Shown: positions 1-5,812 of the stretch, piece after piece
How positions within the stretch are numbered: the stretch's first letter is position 1
Layout of the letters: the number at the start of each line of letters is the position of its first letter
Source of the DNA: Pseudomonadota bacterium
Lineage (GTDB): Bacteria > Pseudomonadota > Alphaproteobacteria > Rhodobacterales > Rhodobacteraceae
Direction: 5' to 3'
Assembly: GCA_027592105.1 (NCBI GenBank)
Contig: JAQCLA010000042.1
Location: 1-13,178 of the forward strand
DNA length: 13,178 nt
Notes under the pieces: model-generated
Seen by the model: only the letters and a program-made list of their open reading frames with translations
What the model was told of the DNA's origin: nothing
Databases searched by the model: none
Translations under genes and position numbers: made by a program

Positions 1-32
1 AAGTCAGAGAAATCGAAAGTCACATTGTACAT
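1..32 (-). CDS. 5' end of a gene leaving the window; possible autoinducer (LuxI-type) synthase
   Basis: Only the first 10 codons and two bases of the next are inside the window. On the minus strand an ATG at 32-30 begins the peptide MYNVTFDFSD, with an open frame to the edge. A GGAG ribosome binding site lies 8 bases upstream of the ATG (around 41-44), ideal spacing, which is the main reason to accept the start. The gene follows a full-length LuxR regulator on the same strand, with a 169-base gap holding a lux-box-like dyad. This luxR-box-luxI layout, and the 'TTTFxF'-like N-terminus I remember from some Roseobacter LuxI proteins, make an acyl-homoserine-lactone synthase a reasonable guess. 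Ten residues cannot establish the family, so the identity is inference; that a gene starts here is moderately supported. Confidence 0.5.
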   Translation of the reverse strand, partial: MYNVTFDFSD

Positions 33-86
33 AAGGTTTACTCCGCGCAGGTTAACGGAGTTCAACCATCCGACAGGCTCGTTAAT

Positions 87-107
87 AACTTGTTTACGAG
101 ACAAGCT
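87..107. promoter_or_regulatory. lux-box-like inverted repeat
   Basis: Seven-base arms AACTTGT and ACAAGCT, with one mismatch between them, are separated by 7 bases. The inner arms ACTTGT/ACAAGC resemble the classical lux box arms ACCTGT/ACAGGT, and the total length (about 20) fits a LuxR-dimer site. It overlaps a second, imperfect 19-base dyad at 80-98 (CGT..ACG ends). The centre is about 65 bases upstream of the minus-strand start codon at 32, a position that would suit activation of that gene. No convincing -10 element is visible, as is common at activator-dependent promoters. Function is inferred from symmetry and position. Confidence 0.4.
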
Positions 108-141
108 GGCTTGCGCGATCGGATGAATTTTTCGAACCGAG

Positions 142-189
142 GCGCAGCAGGTCTGCGCGGTGGCTCGCGCGCGTCGCACATCACCGCGC
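142..189 (-). terminator. GC-rich hairpins after the LuxR gene, weak terminator candidate
   Basis: Two overlapping perfect inverted repeats lie just beyond the LuxR stop: GCGCAG/CTGCGC (142-147 and 153-158, 5-base loop) and GCGCGGTG/CACCGCGC (155-162 and 182-189, 19-base loop). They share bases 155-158, so only one can form at a time. Neither is followed by a T run on either strand, so this is not a canonical intrinsic terminator. It may be Rho-dependent or simply GC-rich chance. Confidence 0.22.
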
Positions 190-198
190 CGGGTGGTT

Positions 199-210
199 GC
201 ATCAAATCAA
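199..210. repeat. 12-base direct repeat, copy 1, at the LuxR stop codon
   Basis: GCATCAAATCAA; it spans the stop codon of the minus-strand LuxR gene. The identical 12-mer occurs at 870-881 across the start codon of the same gene, so the two copies bracket the coding sequence. May be chance, or the scar of an insertion or a recombination substrate. Confidence 0.5.
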
Positions 211-873
211 GGATGCCTTGACCGCGATTGACACCGCATGGCTGCCATTGCGCGCCTTCAGCTTGATCCGCGCGATTTTCAGCCTTTGTTTGACCGCAGT
301 CTCTGAGATGCCCAGTTCGCGCGCGATTTCTTTCAACAACAGGCCATCACGCACAAGGCCAAGGGCTTCACGCTCGGCCGCCGTCAACTGGACCAACGGC
401 TTGCTGTTGTTATGTCGCCAGTCCATGACATCACAAAGGGCCGCCACCTCTTCATCGTGAAATTCACGATCCGGCCGGGCAAAGCTGCCGAAGCTGCGAG
501 AGGCGCCATCAGCATCTTGGCAAGAAATGCTCAATCCATGTCTTAAACCGTGATGGGCTGCGCGCGCCAACACGCCAGAGCTGTCGGCCAATGTCAGTTC
601 GCTCCAACGCACCGCGCCAACATTGCGATAGACCCATCGCATGACCGGGTCTTCGATCATCAAGCCGTCGCGCGTATACTCCGCGACCCAAGCTTCGGGA
701 AACTTGTTATACTCGGCTTGCGGAAAACCAAAGCCAACCCGGATCGCCATGAAGTACCCTGCCGTCGCAGCCGCCAAAACCTCCTGCTCCCGCACTGTGT
801 GACCCAAATCCCGCTTCGTCCTTTTGGAAGATGACGCTTTGCCAACGCTTGCTACTTTATGGCACGATCGCAT
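202..873 (-). CDS. LuxR-family autoinducer-binding transcriptional regulator, full length
   Basis: A 223-residue quorum-sensing-type regulator. The N-terminal part (about residues 35-150) is an autoinducer-binding domain with the invariant residues at the TraR spacing: W62, Y66, D75 followed by Pro, W90, and the later HGLxxG glycines. The C-terminal part (about 163-223) is a GerE/LuxR helix-turn-helix starting LTAAEREALGLV, with LLKEIARELGISETAVKQRL as scanning and recognition helices. By family knowledge it binds an acyl-homoserine lactone and then DNA as a dimer; the ligand is unknown. The frame stays open to 1197, but that extension is antisense to the divergent gene and unlike LuxR. I chose the ATG at 873, with GGGAG 12 bases upstream; an ATG at 885 has GGGAG abutting it, too close to serve. 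The divergent neighbour starts 54 bases away. Downstream, a dyad and another gene start suggest it controls that gene. Confidence 0.88.
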   Translation of the reverse strand: MRSCHKVASVGKASSSKRTKRDLGHTVREQEVLAAATAGYFMAIRVGFGFPQAEYNKFPEAWVAEYTRDGLMIEDPVMRWVYRNVGAVRWSELTLADSSGVLARAAHHGLRHGLSISCQDADGASRSFGSFARPDREFHDEEVAALCDVMDWRHNNSKPLVQLTAAEREALGLVRDGLLLKEIARELGISETAVKQRLKIARIKLKARNGSHAVSIAVKASLI

Positions 874-881
874 CAAATCAA
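870..881. repeat. 12-base direct repeat, copy 2, at the LuxR start codon
   Basis: GCATCAAATCAA, identical to 199-210. It contains the reverse complement of the chosen ATG (871-873) of the LuxR gene. Confidence 0.5.
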
Positions 882-927
882 ACATCTCCCGCTTTCGCCA
901 CAAATGGGCGCATGGAGGCGTAACACG

Positions 928-1413
928 ATGACCACGGATTTTGGCAGTCTGCTGCAAGAGCTTACCAAGGCCTATCCAACGGGCTTTGCCATCGCCCTGC
1001 ATATCCGATTCACTTCGCCACGGTTCTTGCTGCAGACCTATGATCAACGATGGATCGAAACCTACAGCCGCGACGGCATGGTGATGCATGACCCCACTGT
1101 GCGTTGGGGCTTGCGGCAGACGGGGACGATCCGCTGGGAAGACTTGCCCGATACCGATGAAGCTGGGCAAAGCGTCCTCAACGCTGCGCGCGATCACGGG
1201 CTAAGCTTTGGGTTCACCGTCGCGTGGTGCGATCACGACTCGCGCAGCGTCGCGAGCTTCGTCAGACCCGACCGCCCCGCAACCGATGCAGAGATGCGCT
1301 TAGCCAGCGACCAAGTCATGCGGTTGCACGCGCTGACCATCGACAGCCAAGCCCTCGGCCCCGCGGATCGCGCGGCGGTGGAGCGCCTTTCCATCAGGCT
1401 GACGCTTCCCTGA
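928..1413 (+). CDS. Autoinducer-binding domain protein lacking the LuxR helix-turn-helix
   Basis: A 161-residue protein closely related to the ligand-binding half of the divergent regulator. It keeps the family's ligand-pocket pattern: W42, Y46, D55-P56, W70, and HGLSFGF. It also has the Roseobacter-type stretch DPTVRWGLRQTGTIRW. The sequence ends at LGPADRAAVERLSIRLTLP, which aligns with the first helix of the partner's HTH (LTAAEREALGLV), so the DNA-recognition part is absent. The next bases are the 3' end of tgt on the other strand, and I see no HTH-like peptide in any plus frame there, so a simple recent frameshift is unlikely. The start at 928 has GGAGG 9 bases upstream; an in-frame ATG at 859 would overlap the divergent gene. 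It may sequester ligand or form inactive heterodimers, as TrlR does with TraR in Agrobacterium. That role is inference; it could also be a decaying pseudogene. Confidence 0.8.
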   Translation: MTTDFGSLLQELTKAYPTGFAIALHIRFTSPRFLLQTYDQRWIETYSRDGMVMHDPTVRWGLRQTGTIRWEDLPDTDEAGQSVLNAARDHGLSFGFTVAWCDHDSRSVASFVRPDRPATDAEMRLASDQVMRLHALTIDSQALGPADRAAVERLSIRLTLP

Positions 1414-1444
1414 TCTTTCTGATCACGATATCGGCGCGATATCG
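1411..1444. other. Paired dyads at the convergent gene junction
   Basis: TGATC (1411-1415), a 5-base loop and GATCA (1421-1425) form an inverted repeat that contains both convergent stop codons. Directly next to it the 8-base palindrome CGATATCG occurs twice (1426-1433 and 1437-1444) with GCG between, which can also fold as an 8-bp stem. No T tract follows on either strand, so a canonical terminator is not supported. Confidence 0.35.
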
Positions 1445-2556
1445 CCCTGCGCGCGGCGGGCGTGGAAATCGGCCTCGAAGGCGACAAAGCGATCCTCAGC
1501 GATGGCGGCGCGCATGCCATCCATGAGTTTCTGATAATAGTGTAAATTGTGCCAAGTCAGCAGCATGCCCGAGATCATCTCGCCCGCGCGGAAGACGTGG
1601 TGGAGATAGGCCCGGCTATAGCCGCGACAGGCCGGGCATGTGCAATCCTCGTCCAAGGGGCGCGGATCATCGGCGTGGCGGGCATTCTTGATATTGATCT
1701 GACCCATGCGCGTCCAAGCCTGCCCCGTACGCCCTGAGCGCGATGGCAGGACGCAATCCATCATGTCGATGCCGCGCGCCACGGCCCCCACGATATCGTC
1801 GGGCTTGCCCACCCCCATCAGGTAACGCGGCTTGTCGGCGGGCAGCATATCGGGGGCGTAATCGAGAACGCCGAACATCGCCTCCTGCCCCTCACCCACG
1901 GCCAAGCCGCCCACGGCATAACCATCAAAACCGATATCCCTGAGCGCCTCGGCCGATTGCGCGCGCAGATCGCGTTCCAACCCACCTTGCTGAATCCCGA
2001 AAAGCGCATGTCCCGGCCTATCGCCAAAGGCCTCCTTGGAGCGTGCCGCCCATCGCATCGACAACTGCATGCTTTCGGCAATGCGCGCGCGATCGGCGGG
2101 CAATGCGGGGCATTCATCGAAACACATCACGATGTCCGAGCCCAAAAGCTTTTGTATCTCCATCGACCGCTCGGGGCTGAGCATATGTTTCGAGCCGTCG
2201 ATGTGACTGCGAAACTCAACTCCATCCTCGGTCAGCTTGCGCAGCTCCGCCAAGCTCATCACCTGAAACCCGCCCGAGTCGGTCAAAATAGGCTTGTCCC
2301 AATTCATGAAGCGATGCAGCCCGCCCAGCCGCGCGATCCGCTCGGCGGTGGGGCGCAGCATCAGGTGATAGGTGTTGCCAAGCAGAATATCGGCACCGGT
2401 CGCCGCCACGCTTTCAGGCAGCATCGCCTTGACGGTCGCGGCCGTGCCCACGGGCATGAAGGCAGGTGTGCGGATGGCGCCGCGCGGCGTGTCGATCACG
2501 CCCAAGCGCGCCTTGCCCGATGTGGCATCGACCCGAAATGTGACCCTTGCGGTCAT
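1423..2556 (-). CDS. tgt: Queuine tRNA-ribosyltransferase (tRNA-guanine transglycosylase)
   Basis: A 377-residue cytosolic enzyme that exchanges guanine 34 of GUN-anticodon tRNAs (Asp, Asn, His, Tyr) for preQ1 on the way to queuosine. Visible hallmarks are D93 in ILTDSGGFQVMSL (general acid/base position), D267 in MMDCVLPSRSGRTG (nucleophile position), the zinc ligands C305, C307, C310 (CTCPAC) and H336 in TWHNLHYY, and the GGLAVGEG loop. Length matches bacterial Tgt. The frame extends to 2751, but the extra part overlaps hflX; the ATG at 2556 gives the expected MTARVTFRVDATSGKARLG start, with AGGG 5 bases and AGGGGG 10 bases upstream. It lies 64 bases downstream of hflX on the same strand and is probably the last gene of that transcript. 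It converges on the truncated LuxR-like gene with a 9-base gap. Confidence 0.96.
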   Translation of the reverse strand: MTARVTFRVDATSGKARLGVIDTPRGAIRTPAFMPVGTAATVKAMLPESVAATGADILLGNTYHLMLRPTAERIARLGGLHRFMNWDKPILTDSGGFQVMSLAELRKLTEDGVEFRSHIDGSKHMLSPERSMEIQKLLGSDIVMCFDECPALPADRARIAESMQLSMRWAARSKEAFGDRPGHALFGIQQGGLERDLRAQSAEALRDIGFDGYAVGGLAVGEGQEAMFGVLDYAPDMLPADKPRYLMGVGKPDDIVGAVARGIDMMDCVLPSRSGRTGQAWTRMGQINIKNARHADDPRPLDEDCTCPACRGYSRAYLHHVFRAGEMISGMLLTWHNLHYYQKLMDGMRAAIAEDRFVAFEADFHARRAQGDIAPIS

Positions 2557-2566
2557 GGTTGCCCTA

Positions 2567-2620
2567 CCCCCTGTCGAAAAGCGCCCCGTCATACCGCAAT
2601 TGGCCCGCGATGAAAGGGGG
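2567..2620 (-). promoter_or_regulatory. hflX-tgt spacer with complementary arms masking the tgt ribosome binding region
   Basis: In the minus-strand transcript CCCCCU follows the hflX stop codon directly (2620-2615), and its exact complement AGGGGG lies 10 bases before the tgt start (2572-2567). Pairing across the 42-base loop would partly hide the G-rich Shine-Dalgarno region of tgt and could be opened by ribosomes finishing hflX. This is a structural reading only; six GC-rich pairs with a long loop may be chance. Confidence 0.3.
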
Positions 2621-3925
2621 TCAAAGGCGCGAAAACGCCTCGGCCTGACGCGCGGTCCAATGCACGCGCAGGACGGTTTCATCCTCGCCCACGACCTCCC
2701 CGGTAACGACACCTTGGCCATAAAGCCAGGCGCGGCGTCGACCATCATCATGGGGCAAGCTGACGTCGGCCAACATGCGCGGGGGGGACAGTGTCTGTGC
2801 GATTGCGGTCAACATGGGCGAAAGGCCCGCCCCCGTCAGCGCAGAGACCGCGAAAACCGCCCCGCGCCGGTTGGCCATCGCACTGACCGCGTTGGCCTGT
2901 TCATCTGGCAGGCGGTCGATCTTGTTCCAAACCTCGATCATCGGCGCGGTCTCGGGCACGCCCAACTCGCGCAAGATGGTCGCGACATCTGTGGCTTGTT
3001 CCTCGGTCTCGGCATGGCTGATATCGCGCACATGGCAGATCAGATCGGCATCCAGCACCTCTTCCAAGGTGGCGCGAAAGGCCGCGACAAGCTGCGTCGG
3101 CAGATCCGAGATGAAGCCCACCGTATCGGACAGGATGATATCGGTGCCATCGGGCAAGCGCACGGCGCGCATCGTCGGGTCGAGGGTGGCAAAGAGCATG
3201 TCCTTGGCCAAAACTTCGGCCCCGGTCAGCCGGTTGAACAGCGTCGATTTGCCCGCATTGGTGTAGCCCACCAACGCCACGATCGGGTAAGGCACCTTTT
3301 TGCGCGCCTTGCGATGCAATTCACGGGTTTTTACGACGCTCGCCAATTGTCGGCGGATGCGCGTCACCGCCTCGTCGATCGCGCGGCGGTCGGCCTCGAT
3401 CTGGGTCTCGCCGGGGCCACCCACGAAGCCAAGCCCGCCGCGTTGCCGCTCGAGGTGGGTCCACGCACGCACCAGCCTTGTGCGCTGATAGCTCAACGCG
3501 GCAAGCTCGACCTGCAAAACCCCCTCGCGGGTGGCGGCGCGGTCGGCGAAAATTTCGAGGATCAGGCCGGTGCGATCCAACAGCTTGACGCCCCATTCCT
3601 TTTCAAGATTGCGCTGCTGAACCGGCGTCACCGGCCCGTCGATCAAGACCAGCCCGACCTCAAGATCCGCGATCCGTTCCTTGATTTCGGCGATCTTGCC
3701 TGTGCCAAACAACAGCCCCGGCTGCGCGCGCGGCAAACGCACGATATCGGCCCCCACCACCAATAGATCGGGAAGTGCGGCGGCCAGCGAAACGGCCTCC
3801 TCCAGCGCGGGTCCGGGATCGCGGCGGTGACGGTCGGATTTCAGGTCGGGATGAAGCACGAGCGCGCGCATGGGCCCTTTGCCCTGCGCGTCGTCACCGT
3901 GATCGGACACGGGCTGGCGCGTCAC
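2621..3925 (-). CDS. hflX: GTPase HflX
   Basis: A 434-residue translation-factor-like GTPase of the Obg-HflX superfamily that binds the 50S subunit and, in studied bacteria, splits stalled ribosomes under stress. The N-terminal HflX domain includes the conserved LLFGTGKIAEI and LIDGPVTPVQQRNLE segments. The glycine-rich linker GGPGETQIE at 169-177 is followed by a coiled stretch and the G domain: G1 GYTNAGKST 220-228, G2 FATLDPT around 245-251, G3 DTVG 267-270, G4 NKID 334-337, G5 SAL 361-363. The start is a GTG at 3925 that overlaps the hfq stop (GTGA) with GGAG 4 bases upstream, arguing for translational coupling. The alternative ATG at 3871 (MRALVLHPDL) would shorten it by 18 poorly conserved residues and is possible. 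hfq-hflX adjacency is common in proteobacteria. Confidence 0.95.
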   Translation of the reverse strand: MTRQPVSDHGDDAQGKGPMRALVLHPDLKSDRHRRDPGPALEEAVSLAAALPDLLVVGADIVRLPRAQPGLLFGTGKIAEIKERIADLEVGLVLIDGPVTPVQQRNLEKEWGVKLLDRTGLILEIFADRAATREGVLQVELAALSYQRTRLVRAWTHLERQRGGLGFVGGPGETQIEADRRAIDEAVTRIRRQLASVVKTRELHRKARKKVPYPIVALVGYTNAGKSTLFNRLTGAEVLAKDMLFATLDPTMRAVRLPDGTDIILSDTVGFISDLPTQLVAAFRATLEEVLDADLICHVRDISHAETEEQATDVATILRELGVPETAPMIEVWNKIDRLPDEQANAVSAMANRRGAVFAVSALTGAGLSPMLTAIAQTLSPPRMLADVSLPHDDGRRRAWLYGQGVVTGEVVGEDETVLRVHWTARQAEAFSRL

Positions 3926-4155
3926 TCTTCTCCATCATAAAGGCTGATGGGCTGCGCGGGCATCACGGTCGAGATCGCATGCTTGTAGACAAGCTGGCTT
4001 TGCCCGTCACGGCGCAACAGCACGCAGAAATTGTCAAACCAAGTAATCACGCCCTGCAATTTGACCCCGTTGATCAAAAAGATCGTCACGGGAACCTTTG
4101 TCTTGCGGACATGGTTGAGAAACGCGTCTTGCAGATTTTGTTTCGTCTCGGCCAT
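3922..4155 (-). CDS. hfq: RNA chaperone Hfq
   Basis: A 77-residue hexameric Sm-like protein that pairs small RNAs with mRNAs. It shows QNLQDAFLN (proximal RNA-binding face, Q9 and D10), a basic rim patch RKTK at 17-20, the Sm1 strand VPVTIFLINGVKLQG and the Sm2 signature YKHAIST with YKHA at 57-60. There is almost no C-terminal tail (ends PISLYDGEE), as usual in alphaproteobacteria. The frame is open to 4215, but MAETKQNLQD at 4155 is the family start. The ribosome binding site there is weak (AAGAAGG 11 bases upstream, AAAG adjacent). It lies 136 bases after trkH and overlaps hflX by 4 bases. Confidence 0.96.
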   Translation of the reverse strand: MAETKQNLQDAFLNHVRKTKVPVTIFLINGVKLQGVITWFDNFCVLLRRDGQSQLVYKHAISTVMPAQPISLYDGEE

Positions 4156-4191
4156 CTTTATGTGCGCCTTCTTGTGCTGGGCTGGCGTGCC

Positions 4192-4211
4192 ACGGTTGAG
4201 TTTGCAACCGT
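4192..4211 (-). other. Hairpin in the hfq leader
   Basis: Perfect 7-base inverted repeat ACGGTTG/CAACCGT with a 6-base loop, 37 bases upstream of the hfq start in the trkH-hfq gap. No T run follows on the minus strand, so it is not an intrinsic terminator for trkH. It could be a leader structure, an operator or a processing site. The rest of the gap (4156-4291) shows no clear promoter. Confidence 0.4.
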
Positions 4212-4291
4212 CCATGCCGAATGTCGACTCTTGTGTGCAGGTAATTCACCCAAAAGATCAACCCTCTGCCGCATCTTATCGCGCCACTGCG

Positions 4292-5809
4292 CTATGTGCG
4301 CCAAAAGGTCGGGTTCAAAACCGCGATAAAGACCAAGGTCTCCATCCGGCCGATGATCATCGCGGCAACCAAGATGAATTTGGCAAGATCACCAAGGTCC
4401 ATATAGGAAATCGGCGCCTCGCCCGCGACATTGGCCAAAGGCCCCGCGGTCGCGATCGCCGAAAGCGCCAAGATCAAGGCCTGCTCGAAATCAAGCCCGG
4501 TCATTCCCAAGGCCAGGGTCACCGCACCCACGGTGATCAACAGCAACATGAAAAAGACCCAAGCGATAAACGCGCCTTCGCGCCGGATGCGTCTGCCCAA
4601 ACGCCCGGCCCCGGCGACGGAATGGGGATGGATCAGCAGGTCGATCTCGCGCGCGCCATGCTTGTAAAGCGCATAGATCCGCAACAGCTTCAGCCCGCCG
4701 GCGGTCGTGGCGACACCGCCCCCCATGATCACAAGCCCGGCGAGAATCAGCCCCGGCGTGGGCAGGCCCGACCAGCTGCGCGCCTGCGCCCAGCTATCCG
4801 ACACAAAGCCCGTGGTGGTCAGAAACGACAAGACCGTGAAAAACGCCCCCCAAAGTGCGGCAAAGGCTCCGCCGAGATCGTCGAGATCATTGCCCTCGAA
4901 AGCGGCCAACCAATGGCGCATGAACAAGAAACTCGGCAGCACGATGGCGACAAAGATCGCCAAGCGCAGCTCGCGGTCGCGCGACATCACGCCAATCCAA
5001 TCCGCGCTGAACCCGTTGGAAAAACTGCGCCGCGTCAGCGCAAAGACGAAAAACAGCGCGATCAGCACCTCTCCGGTCAATCCCGCCGCGCCATCTTGCG
5101 GCCCGCGCACCGCGCTGATGCCCGAGGTCGAGAGTGTCGACATCGCATGCATGACGGCAAACAAGGGACGCTCGCCTACGATGGTCAGCGCCAGCGCAAG
5201 CACCAAGGTCAGCCCCATATAGATGGGGATCAACAGGGCCGCTGCCCGGCGCAGCCGCCCGGCGGCCGTTACCGTGGCCAATTGCCCCCGCAGACTGGCC
5301 CCTTGCGTGCCGGGGCGCGCATCCGATGACACCTCGAACCCGCCGAGATTGAGCGGCGCCAGCACCGCCAGAGCGGTGATCCAGATCAGCAACCCCCCGA
5401 ACCATCCGACCGTGGCGCGCCATAGATGCAGGGTATCGGCGAGCTGCGCCGGCGCAAAGATCGGCGCGCCCGTCGTCGTCAGCGCCGAGGCCATGTCAAA
5501 ATAGAGATCGATCAAACGCAGACCATCGGTGGCCTGCACCATTGGCAGGGCCAGCACCGCCGGAAGCCAAAAATAAGACAAGACGAGCCCCAGCAAATAG
5601 CGATGCTCGGTCCGATTGCGCGGCGTGGTGGCCACGGCAATACCGATGAAGGTGGCCGCGATCGCGAACAAAAGCCCGCAATAGAAAAACACCCGCGCAT
5701 TGTCGAAATCACCGACCGCTGCCCCGTAAAAGGACGGCACCAAGCTTGCCAAGGCTGCCGCGACAAGCAAGCTCACAAAGATCGGGGGGCTGCGGTCAGG
5801 GCGCGCCAT
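4292..5809 (-). CDS. trkH: Trk potassium uptake system, membrane subunit TrkH
   Basis: A 505-residue polytopic inner-membrane protein of the TrkH/KtrB/HKT superfamily, the ion-conducting partner of TrkA. All four pore-loop filter motifs with their glycines are visible: TTTGA 111-115, LSTSG 226-230, TTTGF 331-335 and ATAGP 453-457. The third repeat is followed by GGGVATTAGGLKLLR (363-377), the family's conserved transmembrane gate region, and GWFGG sits at 135-139. Length fits TrkH. The ATG at 5809 is 3 bases after the trkA stop. I see no clear Shine-Dalgarno sequence there, so translation probably depends on coupling to trkA. The stop is TAG. Confidence 0.95.
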   Translation of the reverse strand: MARPDRSPPIFVSLLVAAALASLVPSFYGAAVGDFDNARVFFYCGLLFAIAATFIGIAVATTPRNRTEHRYLLGLVLSYFWLPAVLALPMVQATDGLRLIDLYFDMASALTTTGAPIFAPAQLADTLHLWRATVGWFGGLLIWITALAVLAPLNLGGFEVSSDARPGTQGASLRGQLATVTAAGRLRRAAALLIPIYMGLTLVLALALTIVGERPLFAVMHAMSTLSTSGISAVRGPQDGAAGLTGEVLIALFFVFALTRRSFSNGFSADWIGVMSRDRELRLAIFVAIVLPSFLFMRHWLAAFEGNDLDDLGGAFAALWGAFFTVLSFLTTTGFVSDSWAQARSWSGLPTPGLILAGLVIMGGGVATTAGGLKLLRIYALYKHGAREIDLLIHPHSVAGAGRLGRRIRREGAFIAWVFFMLLLITVGAVTLALGMTGLDFEQALILALSAIATAGPLANVAGEAPISYMDLGDLAKFILVAAMIIGRMETLVFIAVLNPTFWRT

Positions 5810-5812
5810 GCG

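Noticed and set aside
80..98. CtrA site: TTAA-N7-TTTA at 82-96
   Set aside because: One base off the TTAA-N7-TTAA consensus and better explained by the overlapping inverted repeats; an isolated near-match has little weight.
886..1197. N-terminal extension of the minus-strand LuxR protein to position 1197
   Set aside because: The extra residues are antisense to the autoinducer-binding domain at 928-1413 and do not resemble LuxR proteins; a plausible start with a ribosome binding site lies at 873.
1414..1560. Frameshifted remnant of a helix-turn-helix after the truncated LuxR-like gene
   Set aside because: No plus-strand frame there reads like a LuxR HTH, and the bases are an intact Tgt C-terminus; the truncation looks clean.
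2372..3766. 464-codon open frame on the plus strand
   Set aside because: It is antisense to tgt and hflX, both of which carry complete family motifs; its Arg/Gln/His-rich composition is typical of GC-rich shadow frames.
4031..5329. 432-codon open frame on the plus strand over hfq and trkH
   Set aside because: Antisense to recognised genes, very rich in Gln, Arg and Pro, and without any recognisable motif.
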